A stretch of 42,906 nt of DNA from Sulfurimonas crateris (GTDB lineage: Bacteria > Campylobacterota > Campylobacteria > Campylobacterales > Sulfurimonadaceae). Position 1 is the first letter of the stretch; each line of letters opens with the position of its first letter. The DNA lies in the NCBI GenBank assembly GCA_945883795.1, contig CAMCYC010000016.1:1-42906 (forward strand), written 5' to 3'. Position numbers and translations under genes: made by a program. Positions 19,205 through 28,811 of this stretch are shown here, in pieces. Below the pieces are notes generated by a model that saw nothing but the letters and a program-made list of their open reading frames with translations, ran no database searches and was not told the origin of the DNA.

Positions 19205-21892
19205 TTATTGAATTTTTTTTGGTTTTATAAATTCAAGCAAAGTGCGAATTAATTCATGTTCATCAATAGGTTTTGCCAAATGTGAATCCATTTTAGCTTC
19301 ATTTGTTTTTATAATATCTTCTTGCATGACAGCAGCACTAAGAGCAATTATAGGAATATCTTTGTCTATTTTTTTGATATGTTTGGTTGCTTCAAAACCA
19401 TCCATGACAGGCATTTGAAGGTCCATTAAAATAAGGTCGTATTTTTTACCTGCTTCTATCATCTCTACTGCTTCTTTGCCGTTATTGGCTATTTCGACAA
19501 TAATCTCTAAATTTTCTAACATTCCACTTGCTACGATTTGATTTATTTCATTATCTTCTACAAGCAATATATAGGCATTTTTAAGAGCATCAGCATTTAA
19601 TTTTAGAATAGGCATGATTATTTTTTCTTCTTGTTTCACTTCGCCAAATATGGCATTAAAGATAAAAGTACTTCCTACGCCTTCTTCGCTTTCAACCCAA
19701 ATATCGCCATTCATAAGATTGATAAGTTTTTTAGAGATAGCAAGTCCAAGTCCTGTTCCACCGTATTGGCGTGTTATGGAATTATCTGCTTGACTAAACT
19801 CTTGACAAAGTCTTTTTTGAGCCTCTTTACTTATTCCTATACCACTGTCTTTTATAAAAAACTTTAACTTTTGTTCATTGTTATCTTCATGTATGAACTC
19901 AACTTTTATATCTATAAAACCTTGTTTTGTAAATTTTATTGCATTACCTACTAAATTTGTAAGGATTTGAGTCAAACGAAGAGAATCGCCAATAAGCGAA
20001 ATTTTATCGTATGTCATTGTGAGTGATAAACCTTTTTGATTCGCTTGGTATTCAAACAAATATTTTATATTGTTCAAGACGCTCTCAAGTTCAAATAACT
20101 GCTGTTCTAAATAAAGTTTTCCTGCTTCTATTTTTGAATAATCAAGAATATCATTGACAACTTGTAAAAGTGCGTTAGAAGAAGTTTTTGCTTTTTCGAG
20201 ATAACCCCTTTGTTGTGAATCAAGATTTGTTTTTAAAACCAATTCAGTCAAGCCCAAAACACCATTAAGTGGAGTTCTTATCTCATGGGACATATTTGCT
20301 AAAAACTCACTTTTAAATTTATTTGCTTTTTGGGCTTCATCTTTTTCGATTCTGAGTTTTTTAGTTTCCTCTAAGAGTTCAAATTTTTTATAAATACCAA
20401 AAAACTTTTGGGCTATTAAAACAACAGAATTAATCTCTTCAGGTAAAAAAGGAGATGAAGTACCTACAACAACCTCTTTCCAACTCTCAAAAGAGGCTCT
20501 TGGCTCAATGATTTTTCTACCATTTTCATAGCGAACTTGTTTTTGTGGTTCTCCTGCCCATGTTTTAATTTGTGCTTCTTCATAGCGAAGAAATAAAAGG
20601 TAAGCATCCTCTATATCAGGAATTTTAACACCAACAAGACCACCAATTTTAGTTGCTAAATTTTGAGTTTGTGGAAATTCTATACCTAAATGAGAAGATT
20701 GAAAATAGTTCTCAGAAATATTTTCTTTTGTGATGTTCAAAAGTATATTAAAATCAGTTGTTGCCATACTTTTATTATTGCTAATATATTTATCATGATA
20801 ATACACAGCCACTACATCACATTGAATAGTTTCTTTTAAAAACTCAATCTTTTCCGTGATTGTTTCTTGAAAGTTATGCTCATTTTTTGATTCTAGTTTA
20901 CTTAAATATACTTCCCTTTTGATACGAAGCTCAACTAAGAATTTATACTCTTCAAGATTTTGTTTTTGCTCAATTTTCAAAGAGAAAATCTTACTTAAAA
21001 GATAATATGCAGAGTAGAATTTTAAGTTGATTTTTTTAGGAATAGGATGATGACAGGCAATAAGTCCCCATAATTTTCCTTCAATTATAAGAGAGATTGA
21101 CATGGAGGAACCAACGCCCATATTTTTTAAATACTCAATATGTATTGGAGAAACACTACGACAATAACAATGACTCATGTCTAAAGGCTTTTGTGTCAAA
21201 GGGTTGAGAGTGGGTGTAATGATAGAAGAAGTTTCATGTACATCTTCTATAATACGAAAAGTATTTTTTAAATATAAAGCACGGGCTTGAGCGGGTATAT
21301 CACAGGCGGGAAAGTGATGTCCCAAATAGTTCTCTTCTAATATGTCATTTTCTTGTGTTAAAACAATTCCATTATAATCTTTATCAAATTTATAAATCAT
21401 AACTCTATCAAATCCACTTATATCTTTGACCGATTTTGCGATAGATTGAAGTAATATTTCCAAAGTTTTATCTGTTTGGCAATATTCAAGTGCTTTACTT
21501 ATAATATCTGCTGTATTGAGATAATTAGCATCATATATTAAATTATCATGACTTATCTCAAGAATAATAAAGTGTTCTTCACAATGAAGTGTACAGAAAA
21601 TCTTTTGAGAATTATTATTTTCATACAAAGTGCCAAAATTCAATTTGTGTAAGAGCAAATTATCAATAGTGCTATGAAGACTCTGTATAAATTGAGGTGT
21701 AAAAAAATCTTGTAAATCTTTTTGAAGCATCTCTTTTGCAGAAATATTTGTAATAGATGCACAATTATCACTTACTTGCAAAACTTTCAAATCATCATAA
21801 CTCACTACAATTAAAATAGCATTTTGTTGTATCGCAGAAAGCGTATGAATAGGCTCTTTGTCACAACTGTTTAATTCTTCAATATTCATCAT
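19205..21892 (-). CDS. bphP: Bacteriophytochrome hybrid histidine kinase, PAS-GAF-PHY-HisKA-HATPase-REC
   Basis: This is a red/far-red photoreceptor kinase of 895 residues from the ATG at 21892 (21889 also possible), with the start overlapping the heme oxygenase stop. The PAS domain begins [14 protein letters not shown], where C10 matches the biliverdin-linking Cys of bacteriophytochromes. The GAF domain has [11 protein letters not shown] (D198, equivalent to the Asp of PASDIP; Ser is replaced by Cys), [16 protein letters not shown] (H251, Y254) and LIACHHP (H281). The PHY domain has the tongue motifs WAGEP and EPRASF (PRxSF). HisKA H536, HATPase and a C-terminal receiver with D824 follow; there is no HPt. 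With all chromophore-pocket residues present and a heme oxygenase upstream, a photoactive holoprotein is expected. Its receiver suggests phosphorelay to an external HPt, plausibly that of the downstream gene. Confidence 0.95.
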   Translation of the reverse strand: MMNIEELNSCDKEPIHTLSAIQQNAILIVVSYDDLKVLQVSDNCASITNISAKEMLQKDLQDFFTPQFIQSLHSTIDNLLLHKLNFGTLYENNNSQKIFCTLHCEEHFIILEISHDNLIYDANYLNTADIISKALEYCQTDKTLEILLQSIAKSVKDISGFDRVMIYKFDKDYNGIVLTQENDILEENYLGHHFPACDIPAQARALYLKNTFRIIEDVHETSSIITPTLNPLTQKPLDMSHCYCRSVSPIHIEYLKNMGVGSSMSISLIIEGKLWGLIACHHPIPKKINLKFYSAYYLLSKIFSLKIEQKQNLEEYKFLVELRIKREVYLSKLESKNEHNFQETITEKIEFLKETIQCDVVAVYYHDKYISNNKSMATTDFNILLNITKENISENYFQSSHLGIEFPQTQNLATKIGGLVGVKIPDIEDAYLLFLRYEEAQIKTWAGEPQKQVRYENGRKIIEPRASFESWKEVVVGTSSPFLPEEINSVVLIAQKFFGIYKKFELLEETKKLRIEKDEAQKANKFKSEFLANMSHEIRTPLNGVLGLTELVLKTNLDSQQRGYLEKAKTSSNALLQVVNDILDYSKIEAGKLYLEQQLFELESVLNNIKYLFEYQANQKGLSLTMTYDKISLIGDSLRLTQILTNLVGNAIKFTKQGFIDIKVEFIHEDNNEQKLKFFIKDSGIGISKEAQKRLCQEFSQADNSITRQYGGTGLGLAISKKLINLMNGDIWVESEEGVGSTFIFNAIFGEVKQEEKIIMPILKLNADALKNAYILLVEDNEINQIVASGMLENLEIIVEIANNGKEAVEMIEAGKKYDLILMDLQMPVMDGFEATKHIKKIDKDIPIIALSAAVMQEDIIKTNEAKMDSHLAKPIDEHELIRTLLEFIKPKKIQ
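19214..20314 (-). repeat. Kinase-receiver core, copy 2 of 3
   Basis: This is the 3' part of bphP. Its DNA nearly matches the cores at 16593-17696 and 22549-23646, while the upstream sensor regions are unrelated. It looks closest to copy 3: both end [15 protein letters not shown] and share SHLAKPID. Confidence 0.8.
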
Positions 21893-22436
21893 AAAAGCTC
21901 TCAAGTTCAAGATAAAGCTTACATACATCTAATATAAGTTTTTTTTGTTTCTCTTTTGTATTACTGTAATCTTCTATGGTTTGTATGATAATTTTCCACT
22001 GTTGCATAAAAAGAGATGGATTTGTTTGTAAAAATAAAAAGCGATAATCCGAGGGCATAAAAGAGCGAATAGATTTTAAAATCACCATGGCTCCATGTCT
22101 TGAACCTTCTGTTATATAAAGTGCGGCAATCGCTGAGGAAAAATCAGTAATAAACGAAGCATCAAAACTTACTTTTGGCAAAGGGATATTATAAGCTTCT
22201 AACTCTTTTTTAGCTTCTAATCCTCGTGGAATATACACAATTCCATATTTCTCAAATTGAGGTAGAAAATGGTTGAGTTTACTATCAAGAGCTGTAAAAA
22301 TTACATATTGAAGAGATAAAAACCTCTGATAATCATTAATACTTGCATTTTGTGAAAATAAATTTTGATTTATACTTTTACTCTCAAGATTGTCATGGAA
22401 AGGTTTTGAAAGTTTTTTTATTCGCTCTGATAGCAT
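21879..22436 (-). CDS. bphO: Biliverdin-producing heme oxygenase (BphO-like)
   Basis: The enzyme opens heme to biliverdin, iron and CO, and here would supply the chromophore for the phytochrome encoded immediately downstream. The product of about 185 residues matches compact bacterial heme oxygenases: an N-terminal helix [11 protein letters not shown] with the proximal heme-ligand His, [19 protein letters not shown], and the distal-helix-like [15 protein letters not shown], which corresponds to the (Y/V)xEGSxLGG motif with a His replacing Leu. Two consecutive ATGs start the frame; the second (22436) has better spacing from AAAGG. The stop overlaps the start of bphP, giving tight coupling. A TATAAT lies just upstream, so bphO-bphP may be transcribed separately from the large kinase gene before it. 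Confidence 0.88.
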   Translation of the reverse strand: MLSERIKKLSKPFHDNLESKSINQNLFSQNASINDYQRFLSLQYVIFTALDSKLNHFLPQFEKYGIVYIPRGLEAKKELEAYNIPLPKVSFDASFITDFSSAIAALYITEGSRHGAMVILKSIRSFMPSDYRFLFLQTNPSLFMQQWKIIIQTIEDYSNTKEKQKKLILDVCKLYLELESFYDEY

Positions 22437-22463
22437 CATGCGCCTTTATTATATTTTAATTTA

Positions 22464-22469
22464 ATTATA
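22464..22469 (-). promoter_or_regulatory. -10 element for the bphO-bphP transcription unit
   Basis: The minus strand reads TATAAT 25 bases ahead of the bphO ATGs, inside the only non-coding gap (106 bp) of the signalling block. It could let the light-sensing genes be expressed independently of the upstream kinase. Confidence 0.5.
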
Positions 22470-22545
22470 TCAAATTACTTTTTCAGATTCTTCTGTTTTG
22501 AATCTTTTCAAAAAAATCTAAATTTTCTTCATCACACTTAAAAAC

Positions 22546-25500
22546 TTATTTTGGTTTTATAAATTCAAGTAAAGTGCGAATTAATTCATGTTCATCAATC
22601 GGTTTTGCCAAATGTGAATCCATTTTAGCTTCATTTGTTCTTATAATATCTTCTTGCATAACAGCAGCACTAAGAGCAATTATAGGAATATTTGTATCTA
22701 TTTTTTTGATACGCTTTGTTGCCTCAAAACCATCCATGACAGGCATTTGAAGGTCCATTAAAATAAGGTCGTATTTTTTACCTGCTTCTATCATCTGTAC
22801 TGCTTCTTTACCGTTGTTGGCAATATCGACAATAATCTCTAAATTTTCTAACATCCCACTTGCTACCATTTGATTTATTTCATTATCTTCTACAAGCAAT
22901 ATATGAGTATTTTTAAGTGAATCAGCATTTAATTTTAGAATAGGCGTGATTATTTTTTCTTCTTGTTTCACTTTGCCAAATGTGGCATTAAAGATAAAAT
23001 TACTTCCTACGCCTTCTTGGCTTTCAACCCAAATATCACCACTCATAAGATTGATAAGTTTTTTAGAGATAGAAAGTCCAAGTCCTGTGCCTCCGTATTG
23101 TCGAGTTATGGAATTGTCTGCTTGATTAAACTCTTTAAAAAGATTTTCTTGCGCTTTTTTACTCATTCCTATACCGCTATCTTGTACAGAAAATTGTAAC
23201 TTTTTGTAGTGTTTGTCTTCATGTATAAGGGTAACTTTTATATCTATAGAACCTTTTGTTGTAAATTTTATGGCATTGCCTACGATATTTGTAAGTATCT
23301 GCATTAAACGGAGAGAATCGCCAATAAGAGAGAAGTTGTCATTTGTTGTTATAAGTGATATCCCTTTTTGATTTGCTTGGTATTCAAATAAATCTTTAAT
23401 GTTACTGATAACAGTTTCAAGTTCAAAGATATTATGCTCTAAATTAAGTTTTCCTGCTTCTATTTTGGAATAATCAAGAATGTCATTAATAACATGTAAA
23501 AGTGCTTTAGAAGATTTTTTTGCCTTTTGAAGATAATCTCTTTGTTGTTCATCAAGGTTTGTTTTTAAGACAAGTTCTGTAAGACCTATCACGCCATTAA
23601 GTGGAGTGCGTATTTCATGGGACATATTTGCTAAAAATTCTGACTTTGATTTATTGGCTTTTTCTGCTTCCTCTTTTGCAAGAATAAGCTCTTTATTTTG
23701 TTCTTGAATCACTTCTGCTTGTTTTTTTAATTCACTAATATCAAAAGTAATCCCAATGGCTTCGGTAGAGTCTTTTCGTAAAGAGGTCATGCTTGTGAGT
23801 AAAACTATTTGTGTTCCATCTTTTTTAACGCAGTTTATTTCTCGTGTAAAAACTCCGCTAGTATTGAGTGCTGTGTAACCTTCTTTACCATAACTGATAT
23901 ATTCTTTTTCATCTTGGTACATAATTCTGCTAGGTTTGCCTTGAAGTTCCCCTTTTTCATACCCTAGCATTCGCTCAAATGTTTCATTCGTCCATTTAAA
24001 GTGCCTATCTTTTAAATGAACAAAACCTGTTGTTTGCACTTTATAAAGGGCTTCTTGTTCCGTTAAAAGAGTTTCTAAGTGTATCTCTTTATTTTTTTGT
24101 TCAGTTATATCATGAAAAGTAGCATGTATAATAGGTTCATCATCTAGTACAAAAACCTTAACAGTTACTACAATATCTTTTAAACTCCCATTTTTCATTC
24201 TATGTTTTGTTGTAAATCTATCAAAACCATTTTTTAAAATTGCTTGTTGTGTTGCAATAATTTGTGCTTCATCATGCATAGCATCAAAAGCTTTTACGCT
24301 TAAATGTGCAAACTCCTCTTTTGTATAACCATACATCTCATAAGCTTTATGATTAAACTCAATAAATGTTTGTGTCTTTGGATTCATTAAGACAATGCCA
24401 TCAAGTGATTCTTCAAAAAATGTTTGGAATTTTAATTGTGTTTTATGCAAAGCGAATTCAATTTGTTTTTGATGGGTAATATCTCTAGCGGAGGCATAAA
24501 GGTACAATTTTCCTTCAATTTCAATCCCTTTTGCATTGATTTGCGCATCAACTATTGTTCCATCTTTTTTGATGTGTTTTGTTTCAAATGTTTTAGGAGA
24601 AGTTATCAATTCTTGAATAACTATTGGAATTTGTTCTTTTTGGAGGATAAATTCCCAATCTTTTACATTTAAGTTGCGAACTTCATCATATTCATACCCT
24701 AAATGTTGTGCAAAAGAGCGACTATAAGCGATAATATTTCCAGCTTCGTCTAAAATATGGATACCATCAGATGCCAATTCCAAAAGTTTTTCATAATAAT
24801 TTTTAGCATTTTGCACTTTTAATTCAGCAATTTTAGTTTCAGTTATATCATGAATATACCCATACCAAATGACACTTCCATTGGTTTGTTTTTCGGGTTT
24901 AGATACTCCTTTTACCCAAATAACACCTTTGTCTGGATGAACAACTCTGTATTCTGTTTCCCATAATGTGAGACGCTTAAAAGAGGTTTGTATTGTGCCA
25001 ACAACATGTTCTATATCTTGTGGGTGCAAGACTTTAAAAATTTTTGTAGCATCTTCTTTTACTTCTTGAGGGGTGACGCCATAAATATTATAAATATGTT
25101 CGGAAGCATAAGGAAAACAACTTTTTCCATCTGGAAATACTTGAAAAGTATAAATAACTCCAGGGATATTTTCTGCAATATTTGTAAGTTTTTTATTGGA
25201 CTGGAGTAGTTTATCTTCAAGAATTTTTTTGTCTGTAATGTTACGAACTGAAGCATAAATATAATTTGTGTCAAAAATAGGAATTTTTACGGCTGTAATA
25301 CTTGCATCGTAAATTGTTCCCTCTTTACGGCGATGTTTTGTTTCAAAGCTAATTGGTTGCGTTGGTGTATTGGCTACATGTTGGATTGCTTGCTCTTTTG
25401 TATGTGCTACATCCCAATCATAAACATGCAAACTTTGCATCTCCTCGATGCTATATCCAAGTGTTTGTGCAGCCATTTGAGAACATTCAAGTAAACTACT

Positions 25501-26373
25501 TTGTGTGTCCATAATAAAAATACTATCAGAGGCATTTTCCATGATTGCTTTGTAGCGTTGTTTGTCAATTTCTGTTTGTTTTTGGAGTTGTTCAAGTTTT
25601 GCTTCATTCTCTTTTGCTTGTGTAATGTCAGTGATGATAGAAAAAATTAGTTTTCCATTTTCGGTATCGATAGGAGAAGCTAAAACTTCAACAGTGCGAA
25701 TATCTCCATTTTTGAGTTTATGCTGAAAAATAAAATCATTTTTTTCTCTTTGTATTGCTGCTTGTTCATACATTAAAATTGTGTTATATTCAAGGGTATT
25801 AATATCGTTAATATGAAGTGAGAGAAATTCATCATGCGTATATCCATAAAATTTTTGAGCACTTTCATTAGCATCAATAATGGCACTATTGAGAGGATTC
25901 ACAAGTAACATCACTGAATCATGTTTAAGAAACATGGAACTCATGCGGTCTTTGAGAATACTTGTTTCTCTTTGAAGCTCGATTTCACTAGAAACATCAA
26001 GGATATAACCAATATAATGGGTAATCTCACCATTTTCTGAGCGAACTATTTGGCATGAATCCTTAACCCAACGGTATTTTCCAGAGCTATCTAAATAGCG
26101 ATAAGGTTTATGTACAAAAAAATTGGATTCAAGGTTATTTGTCGCAATTATTATCTCCTGAGATACTTCTAAAAGGTCGTCTGGATGGATTTGATTTATG
26201 TAGTTTAATGTACCGCCAAGATACGCTGAGGGTTCATATCCATAGATATTAAAAAGATTACCAGTAACCAACTCAACAGGCCATCCAGATTTATTTTTAA
26301 ATATGAATACAACAATAGGACTTTTTTCAAATAACTCTATATTCAATAGTGAATGCTCAATTTTATGATTCAT
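22546..26373 (-). CDS. Multi-PAS hybrid sensor histidine kinase (seven PAS, HisKA-HATPase-REC)
   Basis: This very large soluble sensor kinase has 1275 residues. PAS units lie at about 12-130, 143-253, 270-383, 395-513, 525-634, 645-758 and 767-884. Several end in the typical DIT/DIS PAC motif, and two pairs look like internal duplicates (GYSIEEMQSLHVYDWD against GYEYDEVRNLNVKDWE). HisKA H919 lies in [15 protein letters not shown]; HATPase has [15 protein letters not shown] and GGTGLGLSIS. The receiver has D1207 in [13 protein letters not shown] and ends at FIKPK without an HPt, so an outside HPt is needed to pass phosphate on. No obvious heme or flavin ligand motif stands out. It is the first gene of the minus-strand block, preceded by TATAAT at 26434-26429 and a weak ribosome-binding site. 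Confidence 0.93.
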   Translation of the reverse strand: MNHKIEHSLLNIELFEKSPIVVFIFKNKSGWPVELVTGNLFNIYGYEPSAYLGGTLNYINQIHPDDLLEVSQEIIIATNNLESNFFVHKPYRYLDSSGKYRWVKDSCQIVRSENGEITHYIGYILDVSSEIELQRETSILKDRMSSMFLKHDSVMLLVNPLNSAIIDANESAQKFYGYTHDEFLSLHINDINTLEYNTILMYEQAAIQREKNDFIFQHKLKNGDIRTVEVLASPIDTENGKLIFSIITDITQAKENEAKLEQLQKQTEIDKQRYKAIMENASDSIFIMDTQSSLLECSQMAAQTLGYSIEEMQSLHVYDWDVAHTKEQAIQHVANTPTQPISFETKHRRKEGTIYDASITAVKIPIFDTNYIYASVRNITDKKILEDKLLQSNKKLTNIAENIPGVIYTFQVFPDGKSCFPYASEHIYNIYGVTPQEVKEDATKIFKVLHPQDIEHVVGTIQTSFKRLTLWETEYRVVHPDKGVIWVKGVSKPEKQTNGSVIWYGYIHDITETKIAELKVQNAKNYYEKLLELASDGIHILDEAGNIIAYSRSFAQHLGYEYDEVRNLNVKDWEFILQKEQIPIVIQELITSPKTFETKHIKKDGTIVDAQINAKGIEIEGKLYLYASARDITHQKQIEFALHKTQLKFQTFFEESLDGIVLMNPKTQTFIEFNHKAYEMYGYTKEEFAHLSVKAFDAMHDEAQIIATQQAILKNGFDRFTTKHRMKNGSLKDIVVTVKVFVLDDEPIIHATFHDITEQKNKEIHLETLLTEQEALYKVQTTGFVHLKDRHFKWTNETFERMLGYEKGELQGKPSRIMYQDEKEYISYGKEGYTALNTSGVFTREINCVKKDGTQIVLLTSMTSLRKDSTEAIGITFDISELKKQAEVIQEQNKELILAKEEAEKANKSKSEFLANMSHEIRTPLNGVIGLTELVLKTNLDEQQRDYLQKAKKSSKALLHVINDILDYSKIEAGKLNLEHNIFELETVISNIKDLFEYQANQKGISLITTNDNFSLIGDSLRLMQILTNIVGNAIKFTTKGSIDIKVTLIHEDKHYKKLQFSVQDSGIGMSKKAQENLFKEFNQADNSITRQYGGTGLGLSISKKLINLMSGDIWVESQEGVGSNFIFNATFGKVKQEEKIITPILKLNADSLKNTHILLVEDNEINQMVASGMLENLEIIVDIANNGKEAVQMIEAGKKYDLILMDLQMPVMDGFEATKRIKKIDTNIPIIALSAAVMQEDIIRTNEAKMDSHLAKPIDEHELIRTLLEFIKPK
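22549..23646 (-). repeat. Kinase-receiver core, copy 3 of 3
   Basis: This is the 3' part of the seven-PAS kinase. It shares long near-identical DNA blocks with copies 1 and 2, for example the segment around 22736-22860 against 19405-19530. Confidence 0.8.
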
Positions 26374-26428
26374 TTCTTTTACTCTTTTTTAATTGCAGTA
26401 CAACAGTTTCAAAATTATTGCGATAATC

Positions 26429-26434
26429 ATTATA
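26429..26434 (-). promoter_or_regulatory. -10 element for the signalling block
   Basis: The minus strand reads TATAAT 55 bases before the ATG of the seven-PAS kinase, in the divergent intergenic region shared with the deacetylase gene. Confidence 0.5.
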
Positions 26435-26630
26435 TCAAAAGAGTGATGGATAAATGATGTGTAGTTGCCCTAATCGTTGAATATTTTTAAATAATAAGCT
26501 TATAGCCTCTTCTGAATCCTGTTAATAAATATTATACAATTGAATCATCATCGCCTACTATAAATTTCTAGAGATTCTATTAAAATGCTTAAGGAAAACT
26601 AAACTTGAAAATATTCGCAAATTCACTGGC

Positions 26631-26636
26631 TATAAT
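26631..26636 (+). promoter_or_regulatory. -10 element, decides deacetylase start
   Basis: TATAAT lies 31 bases before a TTG start at 26668 and downstream of the alternative TTG at 26605. If it is the promoter, only the shorter protein can be made from it. Confidence 0.45.
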
Positions 26637-26667
26637 TGCGGATTTATTTTATACAAAAAGGTTTTTT

Positions 26668-27441
26668 TTGAAAACATCACCTATTCTTTTCATTCGTATT
26701 GTCTCTCTTGTGACATTATCCTTCAGTTCTACATTTGCAGTGGATAAAAGTATTCCCATTTTATGTTATCACCGATTTGGTCAAGAGATTAAAGACTCAA
26801 TGACCATCAAGACAAAAGCGTTTGACGAACAGGTTAAATGGCTTATGAATAACGGTTATACGGTTATTTCTCTTGATACTGCGGCAAAATACATTAAAAA
26901 GGAAATACAATCCATTCCAGACAAATCTGTTGTAATTACGGCAGATGATGGACATAAAAGTGTCTATACAGATATGGCACCAATTATTGAAAAATACAAA
27001 ATTCCTGTCACCCTTTTTATTTATCCAAGTGCCATTTCTAATGCCAAGTACGCCATGACATGGGACCAATTACATGAACTCGAAGCGACAAAACTGTTTC
27101 AAGTTGAATCTCATACTTATTGGCATCCTAATTTTAAACAAGAGAAAAAAAATCTCTCTAAAGAGGAATATGAAAAATCAGTTCATATTCAACTGTATAA
27201 ATCCAAAGCAACGCTAGAGAAAAAAATGGGACATGACATCAAGTATTTGGCATGGCCTTTTGGACTTGATGATGAATATCTTTTGGTAAAAGCAAAAGAA
27301 GCGGGTTATGAAATGGCTTTTTCAGTTGATAAGCATAACGCTAATCAAGGATTTAATAACATGGCACAACCTCGACATATGATTTTTAATGCCTATGATT
27401 TAAAACGATTTGAATCTATTAGTAGCGGAAAAGAAAAATAG
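26668..27441 (+). CDS. Secreted polysaccharide deacetylase (NodB domain)
   Basis: This predicted carbohydrate esterase family 4 enzyme removes N- or O-acetyl groups from a polysaccharide in the periplasm or at the cell surface. The chosen TTG start gives MKTSPILFIRIVSLVTLSFS, a normal signal peptide cleaved near FAVDK. AAAAAGG lies 6 bases upstream. An alternative TTG at 26605 adds 21 residues and also has AAGGA. NodB motifs: ILCYHRFG, ITADDGHKS (usual TFDDG, here A for F, both Asp kept), SHTYWHPNF (metal His pair), LAWPFGLDD and the late strand AFSVDK. It lacks the extra domain of PgaB, so it is closer to short IcaB-type enzymes. No polysaccharide synthase is adjacent; a glucan synthase lies about 6 kb away. 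The substrate is unknown. Confidence 0.88.
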   Translation: MKTSPILFIRIVSLVTLSFSSTFAVDKSIPILCYHRFGQEIKDSMTIKTKAFDEQVKWLMNNGYTVISLDTAAKYIKKEIQSIPDKSVVITADDGHKSVYTDMAPIIEKYKIPVTLFIYPSAISNAKYAMTWDQLHELEATKLFQVESHTYWHPNFKQEKKNLSKEEYEKSVHIQLYKSKATLEKKMGHDIKYLAWPFGLDDEYLLVKAKEAGYEMAFSVDKHNANQGFNNMAQPRHMIFNAYDLKRFESISSGKEK

Positions 27442-27468
27442 GATTAGGCAGTGGTCTCATTTTATAAG

Positions 27469-27490
27469 CCCTCGCTATTTATAGCGGGGG
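27469..27490. terminator. Bidirectional hairpin between deacetylase and DUF475 genes
   Basis: CCCTCGCTAT and ATAGCGGGGG pair with a short loop (one G-U). The hairpin sits between two convergent genes, 27 bp after the deacetylase stop. The flanking T/A tracts are modest. Confidence 0.7.
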
Positions 27491-27501
27491 TTATTAGAAG
27501 T

Positions 27502-28539
27502 TTATTTGGATTCTTTTTGTTTTTCGTTATGCTTTAAAGAGGACCAAAGCGAGAGGATGATAAATCCAACTCCGATAAGTCCTGTCACAACTTCTGGTAT
27601 ATGAAATTTCATACTTAGTAACATAATTAATGCCAATATACCTATGGCATAGTGTGCGCCATGTTCGAGATAAATATACGCATCTAAAGTTCCTTTTTCA
27701 ACTAAATAAATAGTCAAAGACCTTACAAACATCGCACCTATTCCTAAACCTATCATAATAATTACAATATCTTTAGTAATTGCAAAAGCACCAATGACAC
27801 CATCAAAAGAGAAGGACGCATCCAATACTTCAAGATACAAAAATCCACCTACACTTCCCTTTTTAACTATATTTGCAATATTTGGGTCATGTTCCTCTTT
27901 TTCTAATACAGAACCTATAATATCAACTCCTACATAAATAACAACGCCCCAAAGACCAGCCATTAAAACAGCAAATTTATTTTCTTCTGAAATTAGAGAA
28001 AGTGCTAGTAATAAACTTAAAATAGCTATAAAAATTGAGATTGCTTCTATTTTTCCAAGTAACCCAAGTTTTTCTTCAATCACTCCAAGCCAGTGAACTT
28101 TTTTACTTTCATCAAAAATAAAGTTTAAAAATACAAGCAATAAAAATATGCCACCAAAAGCCGAAATTTCTGCATGATGTGCTGTGAGTTTACTTGAATA
28201 TTCATCTGGATTGTTTAATGCTAAGTTCCAAACATCCATAAGATTTAAATCTGCAGTTTGAGCAACAATCACTAAAGGGAAAAGAAGTCTCATGCCAAAA
28301 ACTGCGACCAACATACCAATAGTTAAAAATAGTTTTTTCCAATAATCGTCCCAAGTTTTAAGAATAGAAGCATTAACAACTGCATTATCAAATGAAAGTG
28401 ATACTTCCATGACAGCTAAAATAGTAACAATAAATACCATATTCAAAGCAAGAGATACACCTCCACGCTCAAAACCCCAAAAAGCAGCTACAATCAAGCC
28501 GAAAAAAGTCACAATTAATGAAAAACTAAAATATTTCAC
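27502..28539 (-). CDS. DUF475 / TerC-like integral membrane protein
   Basis: The 345-residue protein has about eight to nine hydrophobic helices. The paired acidic intramembrane motifs of the TerC/DUF475 group are present: MEVSLSFDNAVVNASIL near residue 45 and LEVLDASFSFDGVIGAFAI near 235, which appear to be internal repeats of the same (E-V--SFD) motif. A cytoplasmic loop contains SVLEKEEHDPN. Members of the wider TerC family are linked to tellurite resistance or metal-ion (Mn) export, but DUF475 itself has no settled function, so I give none. The ATG follows AAAGGGG. It stands alone, convergent with the deacetylase. Confidence 0.88.
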   Translation of the reverse strand: MKYFSFSLIVTFFGLIVAAFWGFERGGVSLALNMVFIVTILAVMEVSLSFDNAVVNASILKTWDDYWKKLFLTIGMLVAVFGMRLLFPLVIVAQTADLNLMDVWNLALNNPDEYSSKLTAHHAEISAFGGIFLLLVFLNFIFDESKKVHWLGVIEEKLGLLGKIEAISIFIAILSLLLALSLISEENKFAVLMAGLWGVVIYVGVDIIGSVLEKEEHDPNIANIVKKGSVGGFLYLEVLDASFSFDGVIGAFAITKDIVIIMIGLGIGAMFVRSLTIYLVEKGTLDAYIYLEHGAHYAIGILALIMLLSMKFHIPEVVTGLIGVGFIILSLWSSLKHNEKQKESK

Positions 28540-28811
28540 ACAACACCCCTTTAAAATTTAAAATTTGGAGATTATAAGCCATGCAACCTATTGTACATCT
28601 TAGAATTGCCTTTGAATCACTAAAAGGTATGATATTCCATTTATATTTTTCTATGAGCAAAGCCATGTTCAACTTTTACTCTTATTTTTAGTAAAATCTG
28701 GAGTGCGTATGTAGTTTAGTGTTTTCAAGGTTCACGAGAGATTACTAATGATGAAAACGAAGCAGTATTTAAAATTCGCTTTTAAGATAGAGTACAAATA
28801 GGAGAAAAAAG

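Noticed and set aside
22440-22545. Terminator hairpin between the seven-PAS kinase gene and heme oxygenase
   Set aside because: The gap is AT-rich with no stable stem; only a promoter-like element is seen, so read-through is possible.
28748-28801. 17-codon frame just before ybgC as a leader peptide
   Set aside because: It has no attenuator-like hairpins and no clear ribosome-binding site; such short frames are common by chance.
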